A stretch of 64,000 bases of DNA from Tausonia pullulans (GCA_951802195.1 OX637634.1:310001-374000), one strand, 5' to 3'; positions 11,266 to 23,800 are shown, counted from the stretch's first letter. Numbers and translations: made by a program. The notes: generated by a model from the letters alone, not told the origin.

Positions 11266-11722
11266 CGCTCGCGGATACGGGAGGGGAGATGGGAGGCTGA
11301 GGAAAGGGTAGGGGATCGTTACTGTCGGCAGCCAAGTTCGACGAGCTGAGCCGCACGCTTCGTCAGAGGGAGTCTCGGCGAGGGCTCGGCCAGGGACTCG
11401 GCCTGTCCCCTGTCGTCAAGGCGGAGGCCACCCGCTGAGAGACAGCCTCGACAGAAAGAAAGTACTTATATGTGATCCGCTCTTGAAAATTCTTGGCCGA
11501 CCTTGACTGGGCTGCCGCAAGAAAGAGGGGCCGTCGCGCACAACGCGCAAGCGTTCATTCGCAGTCACGTCTGTCTCCTCTGTCCGGCCCCGACGCCCAT
11601 CACAATATCCAATATCCTTCCGGCCTCTTCAGGGCTTGTCCATCCGACGTCAACCTAGCCCCTCGTTGTCTCTCGTGTATCCCGCGCCCTCGGCAGACCT
11701 CCATTCGGCCCTGGTCTCACAG
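11266..11722. promoter_or_regulatory. Divergent promoter region, PRELI gene / GNAT gene
   Basis: A 457-bp gap separates divergent starts. It is mostly GC-rich with a short AT patch near 11460-11490. No specific motif was recognised. Confidence 0.35.
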
Positions 11723-12260
11723 ATGGCCTCCCCTCAACTGAACGACGACGACCTCACAATTCGAGAGATCCCCCACGTCTCAACCGTCGCTTTACGGCAC
11801 TCGATCCTCTGGCCTAACAATCCTCCGTCCTTCGTGGTCCTCCCCGAAGACGCCCTCCCCTGCTCGACGCACCTCGGCGCATTCCTTTCGTCATCCTCCT
11901 CCGCCCTTTCCGTTCCTCCATCCACCGCCTCCTCCTCGCCCAATTACAGCCCTGACGACCCCGTCAGTGTCATCACACTCGTACAAGAGCCCCCTACCTC
12001 TCTCTTTCCTACATCCATCTGTTTCCGCAAATTCGCAACCGCCGCACACCTCCAAGGTCGCGGCATCGGCACCCGCGTGCTGGAGCGCGTCTGGGAGATC
12101 GCCCGGGAACGCGGGGTCCGCAGGGTCTGGTGTCGGGCGAGGAAGAACCAGGAAGGGTGGTATAACGTATAACCGGAGGGGTTTGGTCAGAGAGGAAGGA
12201 GTGGAAGAGTGGAAGAAGGAAGGGGTCGCTTTTGTTCAGTTGGTGAGGTGGTTGTCGTGA
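11723..12260 (+). CDS. GNAT-family N-acetyltransferase with a disrupted C-terminus
   Basis: The uninterrupted frame (11723-12175) encodes 150 aa ending EGWYNV. It carries the acetyl-CoA loop HLQGRGIGTRVLERV (Q-x-x-G-x-G) preceded by the beta-4 strand ICFRKFATAAH and followed by RVWCRARKNQ, typical of a GNAT fold. In most relatives the chain continues W-Y-x-x-x-G-[FL]. Here that continuation (NRRGLVREEGVEEW, then VAFVQLVRWLS, stop at 12258-12260) lies in another frame. A perfect 7-bp tandem duplication GTATAAC-GTATAAC at 12160-12173 sits exactly at the shift. Either the gene is truncated in this strain, or the second copy now serves as a donor (GTATAACC) spliced to the TTCAG at 12235-12239. 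That splice would give an in-frame WYN-LVRWLS end lacking the last strand region. A sequencing error is also possible. The substrate is unknown. Confidence 0.7.
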
Positions 12261-13051
12261 TGGCCAGGTTCGAAGAGACCATTGGCGTAGGGGTGGGGAA
12301 TCCTCGTAAGAACTCCCTTCCTCGCCGGTCCTAGACTTTCCAGGCTGGTGCCGGGTGAGTTTCCCTGTCATCGCTGGGCGAAGCGGAAACACGAGCGGGC
12401 GAGAGAAGCAAGCCTGCCGGAGAAGGCCGAGATGGTCTATCCCCCTTTGAACGTCAGCTCCTTCTTCTCCCTTTCCATATGGCTTGGTGATTCGATCGAC
12501 TGACAGATTTCAGCTTATCTCTCTCGTGTCACCCAATCCCTTAGGAAAGAGGAGGAATGAAGCGCCAGCCGGGCTGGTCTACATAGAGCGGCGAGGGGAA
12601 AGAATCGATCGATGGAGCTGCAGCTCGCCTATGCCCAAGCATAAGAGCAAGAGAACCGAGTGTGTCTCTCTCCCTCTTTTCTCAACGAGCGATCCAGTCC
12701 GCGTGGCGCAAGGGATCGGAGTCTGAAAGATTGCCCAGATTGAACTTCTGAGGTCTCTTCCGACCGGGCGTCGACGAAGGACGTCAATGACCTCTGATCC
12801 CGCAAGGCCACTGGGATGAAGATCTCAAGATCGAGATCAAAACGCCTCGCCTGAATAATCTTCGGGACTCTGGGCCGGATGTCCAAATCTCAACATCGGC
12901 ACATGGCCCGGTCGAGCCGAACTGCCCCCTGGTTGTCTGTGCGCCGGCGTAATCTCGCGGCGAAATGAATTCCCCAAGCGAGAGCGAGCGAGCCTTTCTG
13001 TACCCAACAACCATCAACCGCTCCTCTACTTCTCCTCCTTTGATCCTCACC
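12261..13051. other. Intergenic region, 0.79 kb
   Basis: No supported gene was found. The last 100 bp before 13052 are pyrimidine-rich and probably form the leader of the dehydrogenase gene. Confidence 0.45.
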
Positions 13052-15278
13052 ATGACCGAGACCTCCAAGACCGCCAAAACCATCCGCTGGGGCATCATTG
13101 CTACCGGAGGTGGGCTGCCCTTCTCACCTCGTCTTATCGTCTCGTCATCGATCGCGTGTGTCAAAGCGATAGAGCCCAACTGACTCGTCTTCTTGATGCT
13201 CCCTCCAGGCATCTCCCAGTCTTTCTCGACCGACCTCCTTATCGACCCAGCGACGCGCGATGAACACTCGATCAAGCACTCGGTCGTCGCCGTCGGCTCG
13301 AGGAGCGCCGAGAAGGCGACCAAATTCATCGAGGACAACAAGCTCGGCGCTCAGGCCAAGGGCTACGGTACATACCAGGAGGTTTACAACCACCCCGTGA
13401 GTACATATGGTGGGCCGAGGGTTTGAGAGAAACGGGGGGAAGAGGACGAAAGGACTGTGGGGCCAGCAGAGATGACGTCGAGAGACTGTCGCCAGCCAAC
13501 CGACTGTCATTCTTTGAGGTCTCTTTCTCCTCCGCTCTCGCTTGCCTGTCATCATTGGCAAAGGTGCTCGCTGCCTGATGTGCCAGAAGAGAAGAGATGG
13601 GGATCGCCTCGGACCTGGCTCCCTGATTATTAAGCCCGTCTCGGCTGACGCCGGCCCTCGTTTCTCTCTCCCCCCCCTCTCTCCCCTTGCAGGACGTCGA
13701 CATCGTCTACATCGGCTCTCCCCACTCTCACCACTTTGAGAATGCCCGGGATGCCCTTAACGCGGGCAAGAACGTCCTGTGAGCGTCGATCACGACCGTT
13801 CTTGATGGATATTTGGCCTGAAGCGTTCTCTCCTGGACGGACAGCTGCGAGAAGGCGTTCACCGTCAACTGCGAGCAGGCTGAGGCGCTGATCGCCTTGG
13901 CCAAGCAGAAAAACGGTGGGTTGAGAGGCCACGAGTGGCTTCGATTAGTCCTGACGCGTTCGTTTGCCGATAGTCTTCCTCATGGAGGCGATGGTTCGTT
14001 CATCATCCTGCGGTCGTCCACTTAAAAGTCGAGACACCCTGACATCTCGCTTTTTCTATCTCGCAGTGGACCAGATACTTCCCCGTTTCCAAGGTCTTCC
14101 AGCAGGTGTGCTTTGACCGCTTCCTACTGAAGTATGCGCCGATGGATTGAAGTTGTTCCCCTTCCTCAGCTCATTCAAAACGGCAAGATCGGCACCGTCC
14201 AGCGTGTCTTCTCCGACTTCAGCATCGACTTTAACCCCTTTGGTGAGCATAGTCTTGAACACTCCGAGAAGGCGCCGCTGACTGACTGTCCGAACAGAGC
14301 TCGACCCGTCTCACCGTCTCGTGGACCCCAACCTCGCGGGAGGAGCTCTGTCCGTTCATTCATGTTATGTCCGAGGGTCATTATTCCATCCAAGGCCTGA
14401 CTGATCGGCTCGACCGTCTTCCAGCCTCGACCTCGGACCTTACGCGCTCAACTGGATCCTCCTCTCGTCCATCCTACCCCTCCCCTTCACTGCCGGAATC
14501 CAGGCTGACTGGCTCCTCCTTTCCCAGCCTCTTCCCTCACCCGGCGCCCATTGGCATTCCCAAGGTCTCCGCTCAGCAGACGCTCTACAAGGGCGCCGAC
14601 CTCCACTCGTCGGCGATCCTCACTTTCCCTGAGACGAACGGCGCCGTGGGTTTCATGACGACCTCGATGGCTCAGACGGGGCCGCAGACCCTCGTCCAGG
14701 GTAAGACGCTACGTTCTTTCATGGGAAAAGAATCGCCGCTGACTTGCGCTTGCGCTCCCTTGCTAGGTACCGAGGGATCCATCGAGCTCATCGGCCCGCC
14801 GTACCGTCCTCTCGGGTTCATCGTCCGCTACAAGGACGAGAAGAAGGAGGAGGAGCGCCACGAGTAGTGCGTCGATTCCTCTCATCCCTTTTCTCTCCCA
14901 AGCCTGGCTGACATGCAGCGCCGCGCATGCACAGCCCCATGCCTGAGAAGGGCGGAGGAATGTTCTGGGAGGCCGATGAGGCCGCCCGATGCGTTGCGGC
15001 GGGTAAGAAGGAGAGCGAGCGGATGCCGCACGCGCACTCAATCAGCATCATGAAAGTGAGTGGGAAGGGAGGGGGAGGGGGGAGTCCGGTCGCCCCCATT
15101 CCATCCCAGAGGAGCAAGCTGACGACGCTGGTATGTAGATCTTTGACGAGATCAGAAGGCAGGGAGGACACCGGTACCCTGGTGAGTTTGGATTGGGTGC
15201 GATCGATCAGGGCTGGCTAAGGGCACTGACTGATCTCCTCGTCTCTCTCTGTCGGCAGACGCCATCGAGCGTCTTTGA
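13052..15278 (+). CDS. Gfo/Idh/MocA-family NAD(P)-dependent dehydrogenase (dihydrodiol / D-xylose dehydrogenase type)
   Basis: Fourteen exons: 13052-13109, 13209-13396, 13693-13778, 13845-13915, 13974-13993, 14067-14105, 14170-14242, 14298-14349, 14425-14466, 14528-14700, 14767-14866, 14935-15055, 15139-15181 and 15259-15278. They sum to exactly 361 codons plus stop. The N-terminal Rossmann fold shows RWGIIATGGISQSFS and VVAVGSRS. The signature continues DVDIVYIGSPHSHH, then NVLCEKAFTVN (the conserved E-K of the active site), LMEAMWTRYFPV, LDLGPYALNW and the C-terminal MFWEADEAARC with SERMPHAHS. This matches fungal homologues of dimeric dihydrodiol dehydrogenase and NADP-dependent D-xylose dehydrogenase. 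Probable role: oxidation of a sugar or cyclic diol in the cytosol; the substrate cannot be fixed from sequence. Exons 5 and 14 are 20 bp each. Confidence 0.9.
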
Positions 15279-15689
15279 ATGCCAGGAGTAGTGAATTCAA
15301 AGATCGCCTTGGACTGAGGGATTGGCTGCTGAGTTGGTTGGCATATAAGGATGAAGAAGTCGCCGCTTCTACCCTAGATAGCGCAGGAAAGTAATTAAGA
15401 AACCCTGAGTGGTCTTGTGCGTTCATCGCTCGCCCTAGAGAGAGCGGGCCAGACGCTCTCATGTCTAGAGAATCTCGGTCGACTGGGGCAAGTGAGCATT
15501 GACCTCCTCCGCGCGTGACTGGAGCCACCCACCCGCCGAGCGCAACTCGGCTCTGTCCGGTCACTCGCTCACCCGTTCCATCCGCTGGCGAGGCAGAGAA
15601 GACCCGAGGAATGTTGTACAGGCAGAAGCATGGATCCGTTTCCTCTCTCTCTCCTCCCCTTTCCCTTGAAATCCCTCCATCCCCCGTAA
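15279..15689. other. Intergenic, between convergent gene ends
   Basis: This is 3' flanking DNA for two convergent genes. No conserved reading frame or RNA signature was seen. Confidence 0.45.
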
Positions 15690-16007
15690 CTACTGAACCT
15701 TGCGGCCAGCGCTCATAGGTCGGGGTATCGGCGCCTTCGCCTGCAGAGTGGTGAGTGAGCGGGATGGCGAAGGCCACAAGCCAGCCGTCAGTTAACGCCT
15801 CCCTCTCACTGCACCTCTCAAGCTCACCTTCTTCATCTCCCGCTGAGAAGCCCAGTACGTGACGATGGCGCCCACGAGGAGGATGCCCGCAACGGTGGTG
15901 GACCCCCACGCTGAATCTGAGAGCCAGTCGTCCAGAATGTTGATCTGCTTGTCGAGGTTCTCCCAGAACGTCGGCGGAGTATCAGTTGAGGGCGACGGTG
16001 TGGACAT
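15690..16007 (-). CDS. Small single-helix membrane protein, 76 aa
   Basis: Two exons (15828-16007, 15690-15740) join in phase to give 76 aa. The N-terminus (MSTPSPSTDTPPTFWENL) is followed by an amphipathic stretch NILDDWLSDSAWG, one hydrophobic helix (TTVAGILLVGAIVTYWA) and a short basic tail REMKKAKAPIPRPMSAGRKV. The shape, a soluble acidic N-terminus with one helix and an Arg/Lys tail, suits a small organelle-membrane protein such as a mitochondrial or ER accessory subunit. I do not recognise the family. Both splice sites are canonical and the spliced reading frame ends cleanly, which makes a spurious call less likely. Confidence 0.6.
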
Positions 16008-16401
16008 GTTTTTTGTGTATATGTGGAGAGTATGGGTGATTGTTGGAGAGAGAGAGAGAAGGGGGGAGGAGCGAAGGAGCGAATGTAAGGGAGAGACGCC
16101 GAGAGAAGGTCGGAGTCGGCGCTCTCGGAGGTTCCTCGGCAAGTCCGGACCGTGGCTCCCTTCGAGGTTCATGTTAGGACCTGTTGTGCTTGCCAGAAGG
16201 ATCCATAGAATCTCGCACGAGCAAGTGTGATCGCCCTCATGGGATAACAGGGACGGAGACTGCGGACCCAAGGTGAGAACATCGCATGAGGATAGCTGGT
16301 CCAAGCAGTAGCACAAACTCTTTGACATAGACGGAGGACATAGACAAGATAGAGATGAAGAATTCTAGAGACTAAAAAAGAGTGGGCGGTTGGCGACGAC
16401 C
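16008..16401. other. Intergenic region, 0.39 kb
   Basis: This stretch lies between two minus-strand genes: leader of the small membrane protein and 3' side of the glucosyltransferase. No feature was recognised. Confidence 0.4.
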
Positions 16402-19400
16402 TCACTCAAGACGCTTGCCGTTTGAATGCTGGAGCTGAGGCTTCGAATTCGACCCGTCGTCGCTGTGGTGGCCGCTATCGCCATCCGACTTGATCGCCGC
16501 CTGCTCCCTCTTCTTGCTGAGGAAGTGGCTGAACCGTCCGGCCCCAATGGCGACGGCGCTGAGCGAGTTGATACTCAATGAGTATCCCTTGTCCGGCTTA
16601 TCGGAGTCAAGCGAAGGGTGTGAGGAAGGTGATGCACTTGTCGGCTTGTCCTTCTGGACCTCGGGCAAGGACAAAGACTTCATGGGTCCCTTGTAGTGGC
16701 GGTCGCCTGAGCAAGCCAAAGACCGAGGAGTCAATCAGTGAGCGTCCTATTCTCCCCGGTGGGAAAGAGGGGTGAAGTACGCACGAGCTCGCTCGATGTA
16801 CGAATAGAGGAATGAGATGGCCTCGCCGACGCCATCCTCAGAGCGGATCTTCTCGCCGACGCGGGCGGCCGTCTCCTTCATGAGCGTATCCGTCGTGGCC
16901 TTGATGAGTGCCTCGGAGAGCTCGGTTGACGTGAGGCTGTTGAGTTTGATGCCAGCCTGAAGAGTGAGTGCACAGAGGACGCTATAAGCTCGGTCGGGTT
17001 TCCTTGATTCAAATGATAGGGACTCACCCCAAGCTTCTGAACACGCTGGGCCCAGAAAATTTGGTCGCCGAACCTGAAGTGCGCACAAGAGAATTAGTAT
17101 GTGGACGTCAGTCGGGTTGACGGAAGGCATCGAGCGCACCAAGGCCGGATGATGGTCGGGCAGCCGGCGCGGAGCGAGGCTCCAGTCGTGCCGGCGCCTC
17201 CGTGATGGACCTGTGAGACCCGGCTACGTCAGTCAGGAAGTCAAGAGGCATCGGTGAAGACGGACGGACAGCAGCGTCAATCTGTGAGAAGAGCCAACTG
17301 TGCGGGATCTTCTCAATCTGTTGTTGGGGGAGAGATCTTCGTCAGATGTTACTCGGTAAGTCTCGAAGAAAGGAGAGCATTAATGCACCGAGTAGCAGTT
17401 GGCCGGGAAATCAATGACGATCTCGCGCCCGTCCTTGTCCGTCTCTCCGCCGCGGGCTGACCATCCCTTAGCGATGATGGCGCGGACGTCAGCTGAAGAA
17501 TCGTGGCCAAGTGATCAGTCTATAGCTTTCAGAAGAGAGAGCAAGACGCATACCCTTTGTGACAGCCTTGATGATGCTCCTCGTCATCGCCGCAGGGTGG
17601 GGGACGACTGCATGAGTTGGTCAGCTCTCCACAATGGACCTGATTCAGAGCTACCCAGCAAAATAAAACACCCACCGATGCTGCCAAAGCCAATGTAGAC
17701 AAGCGGCCGACCATCCGAACGGGCCTTCTTGATGAAAGCGTCGAGGTCGTCCGGTGGAGACCACTCGGCGTCGCTGTTCTCGAGGTTCCAGTAGCCCGAG
17801 ATGAAGCTTGGGATGGGAAAAGCACGTTAGTATTTACGAAGCAGATAGCTCCCGGTCGATGAAGATGGCCCACATGTTGTCTGAGAGAATGAGAGGAGCA
17901 CTGTCAATGATGGCGTCAATCACAAAGAGGACAATGTGGAAGCTCACCCTTCCAGTCGACGGGCTTCGGGACGACGGCACTCGAAAAGTTGTAAACAAAG
18001 GGCTGAGAAAGAGCAGTCAGCATACCCGCACGAGAGGCTGGCTTCTTCCCGCTAATACACACGACATTCTTCGGCTCCATCTGGCTCATGTCGGTCGGTG
18101 GGAGGCCGAGCTCCTTCTGACGCCATCGGTTAACCTGGCCGGACGAAGCCTTCCAGATGATGTTGTCTGCAAGTGAGGAAGAAGTCAGGTCCATTTAGTC
18201 TGGGCAGCGCGAGGAGGAAGGATCGAGAAACGGACCGAAGAGGACATAGGTCGCGTCTGCATATCCTGGAGCGTCAGCGCAGATCTGCTCAGGCACACTT
18301 GTAAGCGGAGTAAACGGCTCACAGTTGAAGTTGCCAGAGACTTCAATGGGCGGCACCATGAAGGCTTGCGGGTACTGTGTGCGGCAAGAGCTCTAGATGA
18401 GCATCGGTTGTTCAGGAGAGTGGAGGGTAAGAGGGCAATGCTCACCGCATGCGTTCTTAAGAATAGAGGGAAGATGTCAACAGGAGATTAACCAAGGTTT
18501 GAGTCTCGGCGGTGCTGAGTGCTCACCGAGTCCAAGGCATCGTGAACCTAAGTGGACAGTCATTGTCAGCGATAGGGATCAGTCAGTGTATGAGACGATT
18601 CGACTCACGCCCGAAAGTAAGGGATCTTGAGCGCCTCGGCAATATGAATTCCAGCCATGGCAGAAGGTGATTCGATGAGGACGTCCGCATCCTGGCACGA
18701 GGCCCACGAATCCGAGAACACTAAAGCAGAGAGGAGTTAGCTACGAAGAGAAGCTCTTGTGGCGTGGAGTCGCTGCTCACAATCATCCAGCCACTGTCGG
18801 AAGTGACCAAGGCTCTCCTTAAAGAAACCGGGGGAGAACATGGCGTGCTCATTCGAAAGCTTCATGCTAGGGAGCGCAAGAGCAGGTCAACGGGAGAGCG
18901 AGAGCCGAACACGTGCTCGCCGAGGTACACTTACAGCGCGGTCGGGTCGCCGCCGGCCTCACGATATCCGATCCCGTAGGCTGGGGATATGAGTGTAAGG
19001 GAAGGTCAGTAGGAGACACACAGAGTGCGAGCAAAAGGCGCGAGGTCGACGAACAGGTGATCCACTTCTCAAATTCCTTGTGCGTGATGATGGTGCATCG
19101 GTGCCCATCGGCCATGAGCTGCGCAGTGGAGCGAGCACTGTTAGCCAAACACAAGGCGAGCGAAGATAAAATTGCGCACTCCGAGGGACAGAGCGATGTC
19201 TAAAGAATGTCGGTTGAGTACGAACGATGGATCAGCGTGCCTTTCAGAATGGACAAAACCACGAGCGAAAAGACCGACAAGGCTGGACGTCTCCACGTGA
19301 GCCTGGAGCCATCAACAGAAAGCGGAGTAAGCGATCTTCACATTCGATCGAGCAGCGCAAGGGCGAGACTGACCGATGGTGAGCATACAGAAATGGCGAG

Positions 19401-22400
19401 CCGAAATGGTTCGTCGAGATCGGGCAGATGTAATCTCCCGCGTGTCCGTAACGTCGTCGACGACGTGCAGATTGACAATCTTGGGCAGAAGACTTGGGTG
19501 GCAGTCATACGGAGCAGTCAGGTTTGCGGAGCGTGCAGTACGGTATCGGGTCATACGCACTTGAGCGCCTTGTCCGGAAGGTTCAGCTTGGTCAGCCCTG
19601 AAGAATCCCGGGTGAGAACATCCGAGCTCTTCGTTCTTGTCGGGCTCATCGCCTCCTCGTGGTCCGAGAAGCTTGAGGCGCGTGAGCGATTCTTGAGGGG
19701 CGAGCCGGGACCGGCTGAGCTCGACATGGAGCTGGCTGTGTCAATGGAGACCGCCGAGGGGCGCAAGCGCGGCGAGGCGTGGTTCGAGTTGGCATAGACC
19801 TCGACAGCCTGGTTGATCTTGTCGATAGCCTAGATAGGATGACCGTGTCAGCGGCAATTTCAGGCGGAGCAGCAGCTGGGCGAGACTCGCCTCGTTACGC
19901 GAGGCTTTGGAGAAGAACTCAAAGACAGTGTCCGGGTGTCCCGTGACGGAGAGAGCGAGTCCGTGGGTCGAGAGGTGGGTTGCGGATGCCTGCAGTGAGT
20001 CGACAGATCGTGAGCCGGGAACAAAGGCTACTATGAGTCATCGGTCAAGCTCACCTTGTGAGCGCCCTTGACGTCGGCCATGGAGAACCGGTGCTGCAGT
20101 TTGTGCCAATCGTTGAATGAGTCCTGCACATCCTGGGCAGGCACATCAAGACACTTACGCTGATGTCGGCGCCGGTCTTGGCGGCACGATGCCAGCCGAT
20201 GTAACGACGGCTGACGACCAGCTGACCTCGAAGAGGAATCACGGTGCGCTGGAGGCCGCAGGGGGTACCTTTCGACTCGCAGAGAGAGGGGGGGAGGAGG
20301 GGGCGATTGTCAACACGCCAACAAGAAAGGGTCCTTCCTGCCGCTGCTGCTCACTCCAGAGGCCCTCCGAGTCGCCGAGGCCAAAGATGATCCGGAGCTT
20401 GTGGTCAGTCTGGTCGCCGCCCGAGCTGGCAACGCCGGCGCCGTTGGCAACCTCGACTTTGGTCTCTGCCTGCTCGGCGGCCATGCGCTCCTCCGCCTTG
20501 AAGATGGCGTCCATTTCGACCATGGGTGGCGGAGAGCAGCCCTCCGGCAGCTCCTGACGGCGTTTGCGGGCAGCGGCGAGCTGAGTAATAAACTTGTCGA
20601 TGAAGGGACTGTGGACGGAGAGCATGCAGAACTGGATCTTGAGCGAGTTGACCTGGTCGAGCGTCGATGAGGACGCGTTGGCCGCCGCCATAGAGGAGGC
20701 AGAAAGGTCCTCGGTGAGATCGACCTCCATCGCTGGAGAAAGAGGAGGCTTTGTCAATGGTCGGCAGCGGGAGCGCGCTCGGCGACTTTTACGAACAGAT
20801 GAGCGTAGAGAAGCTGGTCGAGGAGCGGAAAGGAGCGTTAGTGTGCCATGTCCGGCAGAAGGAGGAGCAGATTGCACGCTTACTTCATGTAGTCGGCAAT
20901 CTCATCCGTCCCCGGGATGATGCGGTCGAGAGGGATGCTGATTCGGATACGCTCCCACTCGCTCGAACCGCTGAAGCTGCTCTCCTTGCCTAGAGTAGCA
21001 TTTTTCTCGTCGGCACCCTTGGTCTGCGAGCGCATCTGCAGTCGCCGAAAGTGGAAGAGTGCGCCTTCAAACTCGCGCCGCCAGTCGAGCGCCGACTCGA
21101 CGGTGTCGAGCTCGAGCTTGGGCTTGACCAGATTGTCTGTCACTGATGACGCGCGCAGGTAGATCAGTCAGCCGTCCATCTGTCTGAGAACCAGGTCGTC
21201 CGCAATGGCACTCGCCCGTGAACTCGATGATATTAGGGTGTTGCGGGTCGAGGGGGAGGATGTCCTTGATGTACGAAACTGTATGGAGAGGACAGCGTTC
21301 AGTCATGGCATGTGAGCAAGCAGGATGGAGAGAGAGCGTGGCTCACGAAGGATGGTCTTGAGCGGTCTTGTTCGACCCGTCTCGGTTGCGTCAGGGTAAG
21401 TCGAGGCCATCTCGGGGCTGGGATAGCGCACATCAGTACTAGTTCACCAGAATCAACTAGAGACAAACCACTCACCCAAGCTCGAACCACACTCTCTTGG
21501 GCTTCCTGCGGATGCCACCTTTGCTTGGGCGGTGGACAATGACGGGGCCGGCCTTGATAAGGACGCCGCCGCCGGACGTGAGATTCGTCGAGCTGTCGAT
21601 GAGCGAAGGCGGCGGCAGGTATGCGTGGAACGAGAGCCGGTGGGTCGTGAGGTCTGGGTGGATGAGGTCGAATGAACGAGTGATCCCTCGGGGAGAGACA
21701 AGAGCGCACAGCGAGCTGTCGTCCACTCACGCAGATTGCCAATGATCACAATCTGTCGGAACAGGCCACCCTTGGCCTCCATCACATATCTCTCAGGGAT
21801 GTTGCATTTCCCGACTTCGAAGGGACCAAACTCGTCGATTATTGCCTGGAGGATTAATGGACGGAATTGGAAGCCCAGATCTTGTCAGCGTGCTTTGGTC
21901 TTTCTCCTCGCCCGCTATGCCCGCTCGTCCGTCCGTCTCACATCAAGCTTTTCCTCTGGCGTCGGCTCACTGTCCTTGTCGTCCGGATAAAGCGACATCT
22001 CGTCAGGCTCCTCGACGAGCGTCGGCTCGCCGTAGCTCGACCGGGACCTCAGGCTCGGCGGCCTGGCGAGGTTTGAGACACTCAGTTGGGCAAGCCTCGT
22101 TGCGAGGTCGGAGGCGTCCGATGATGGCGTCCGGAAGACGCGATGCTCGTCGAGCTTCGTCTGATCCGGAAGAGCGCTCAACGCATCGCCCTCGTCGTCT
22201 TCCTCGCCCTCGTGGACGTCAGCTGCAACCTTCGTCTTCTCCTCGTCGATGACGGGCGCGGGCTCCGGAAGGACGAGCGACGATGGCTGAGACGATGGAA
22301 GCTGATGCGTTCTGGGCGTCGGCGACCCGGCGGGCGTGTCGGTCGTAGAGTCGATCGGATCAAAGGCGAGGTCGAGGTCAACGCCTTCTCCGTGGGCGTC

Positions 22401-22544
22401 CGCGAGGGCAAGGGTCGAAATTAGGTCGAACATGCCTCGGTTGCTGTCCTTGACTGGGCCCATGATGGGCGACTCCGGCGGAGACATTGTGAGTGTGCTG
22501 AGCGTACTTTCCGCGTGGGTTGGCTTGCGATACTGCGTGCTCAT
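16402..22544 (-). CDS. ATG26: Sterol 3-beta-glucosyltransferase (Atg26/Ugt51)
   Basis: The enzyme transfers glucose from UDP-glucose to ergosterol; in some fungi the protein is also needed for pexophagy. The gene is broken into about two dozen exons over 6.1 kb. From the N-terminus it shows a Ser/Pro/acidic disordered region ([14 protein letters not shown]... to about 21940). A GRAM domain follows ([45 protein letters not shown]), then a PH-like region ([12 protein letters not shown]) and the second GRAM part ([20 protein letters not shown]). The GT-B glycosyltransferase comes last: [12 protein letters not shown] near 19170-19300, [60 protein letters not shown], and the UDP-sugar signature [20 protein letters not shown] at 17131-17212. 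The tail is polar and ends SNGKRLE. Domain order is exactly that of Atg26. Individual small exons were not all fixed. Confidence 0.92.
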
Positions 22545-22862
22545 CGTCGATATGGCGAGGGGCGAGCTAGAGCTCTGGACAGGGGTGATGAGATAGTGGA
22601 GGATAGGAAGGAGGATTGTTGGTGGTGGTTGACGGGGAAGCAAGCTAGCGGCATTGACAGCCTCGGCGGTCTCCCTCCTCGCGCTCTCCAGAGAAAGGCG
22701 CCCGAGGGAAGGAATAACCGGTTTTGGCAGACACCCGTCGCCGCCTCGGCCTATCAAGCGGGAAACCAGAGCCAGGCTTCGAGCAACTATGCCGTGAAGC
22801 GAACAACCGTCGGGGCCTCCGGCGCGGGGTGCTGTATCGATCTCTGTCTGAGACCGCTTGTT
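22545..22862. other. Upstream region of ATG26, left of the inverted repeat
   Basis: This is a plausible ATG26 promoter lying between its start codon and the left repeat arm. No specific motif was recognised. Confidence 0.35.
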
Positions 22863-23156
22863 GCCAATCACCAAGGGTCTGAGAGTGAAAGAGGCAAAAG
22901 AGAATGATCAATGAGGGGGTCGAACCCGCGACCTTGGCGTTATTAGCACCACGCTCTAACCAACTGAGCTAATCGATCAATAGATGTTGATAGTAAGGGT
23001 CCTTGAGACGCAACCAATGGCAGGGCACATCTCCGTCTTCGGTTTTCCCCGCTGGCCATCTGTGCACTCCACCCCCCTCCCTCCCTTCCTTCCTCCCTCG
23101 CTAGATCATCTCTTCTTTCTCTATCCCGTCATCGTTCGTGGGGTCATTCCGTTCTG
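22863..23156 (+). repeat. Left arm of a near-perfect 294-bp inverted repeat
   Basis: The arm is the reverse complement of 23801-24093. By reading, the arms differ by one substitution near the outer end (about 22868) and a single-base indel near the inner end (about 23147). It contains the minus-strand tRNA-Ile gene, 42 bp of its 3' flank and about 178 bp of its 5' flank. Confidence 0.93.
22905..22978 (-). tRNA. tRNA-Ile (anticodon AAU)
   Basis: The 74-nt cloverleaf pairs fully in the acceptor stem (GATCGAT with ATTGATC, one G-U) and has discriminator A. The D arm is AGCTCAGTTGGTTAGAGC and the anticodon loop CTAATAA gives AAU, charged with isoleucine. The T arm GCGGGTTCGACCCCCTC contains the TTCGA B-box core and one C-U mismatch. 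There is no intron. A T4 terminator follows the 3' end on the minus strand. It is identical to the plus-strand copy at 23978. Confidence 0.95.
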
Positions 23157-23800
23157 GGTGCTTTATCCGTCCTTTACATATAAACCGAAGAGCAATTTAC
23201 CGCTCCCCAACATTGACTACGGTCGTCGGACTTGAACATGTTGACGGGTATTAGAAAGCACAACAAACTCGCGCATGCTCCGACATGACGTGATAAGGAA
23301 GGAAGGGGTGGTGGGGGAAGGGCGGAGCAGGGGTTTCGGGGAGGGGAAAGAAGGACAGAAGGGACCGACAGATAGATGAAACAAACAGGGAGCGCGAGCT
23401 GGAAGGAAGAAGGGAACGAAATAACCGTTTTAATCTCCTTACGGCCATCTCCATGCCACGTGATAATTTATAAATAAGTCACAGAGAACGTAAATGATGA
23501 CATGCCCTACGATAGAGGAAGGGAGAGGAGGAGGTACCGCTGGGGAGGGAAGAAATGACACCTTTCAAAAGGGGGGGGGGGGGGAATGAGAGGTATATAC
23601 CTCTTTGGTATATAGAGCGGGGAGGGTTTTTGGGGGGTGGGGGGGGGGATATTATGGTAGAGAAGACAGGTGAAGAGAAGAAGAGAAGAAAAAAGCAAAG
23701 TCACACGCCGACTGTCAGCACAACCGACTGCCAACCATCCCCGACGCTCCTTAGCCCTCAGCCATCTCGCCTATTTATAGCAAGGCATGTATCAAGCTTA
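23157..23800. other. Spacer between the inverted-repeat arms
   Basis: The 644-bp spacer holds AT-rich patches, a G14 run (23571-23584), a G10 run (23639-23648) and a short palindromic AGGTATATACCT (23591-23602). No protein-like frame or RNA gene was found. Confidence 0.5.

Noticed and set aside
22984-23235. 84-aa frame starting MLIVRVLETQPMAG, repeated on the other strand at 23775-23972
   Set aside because: Both are translations of the non-coding 5' flank of the duplicated tRNA. They are identical only because the arms are identical, and they diverge once the repeat ends.
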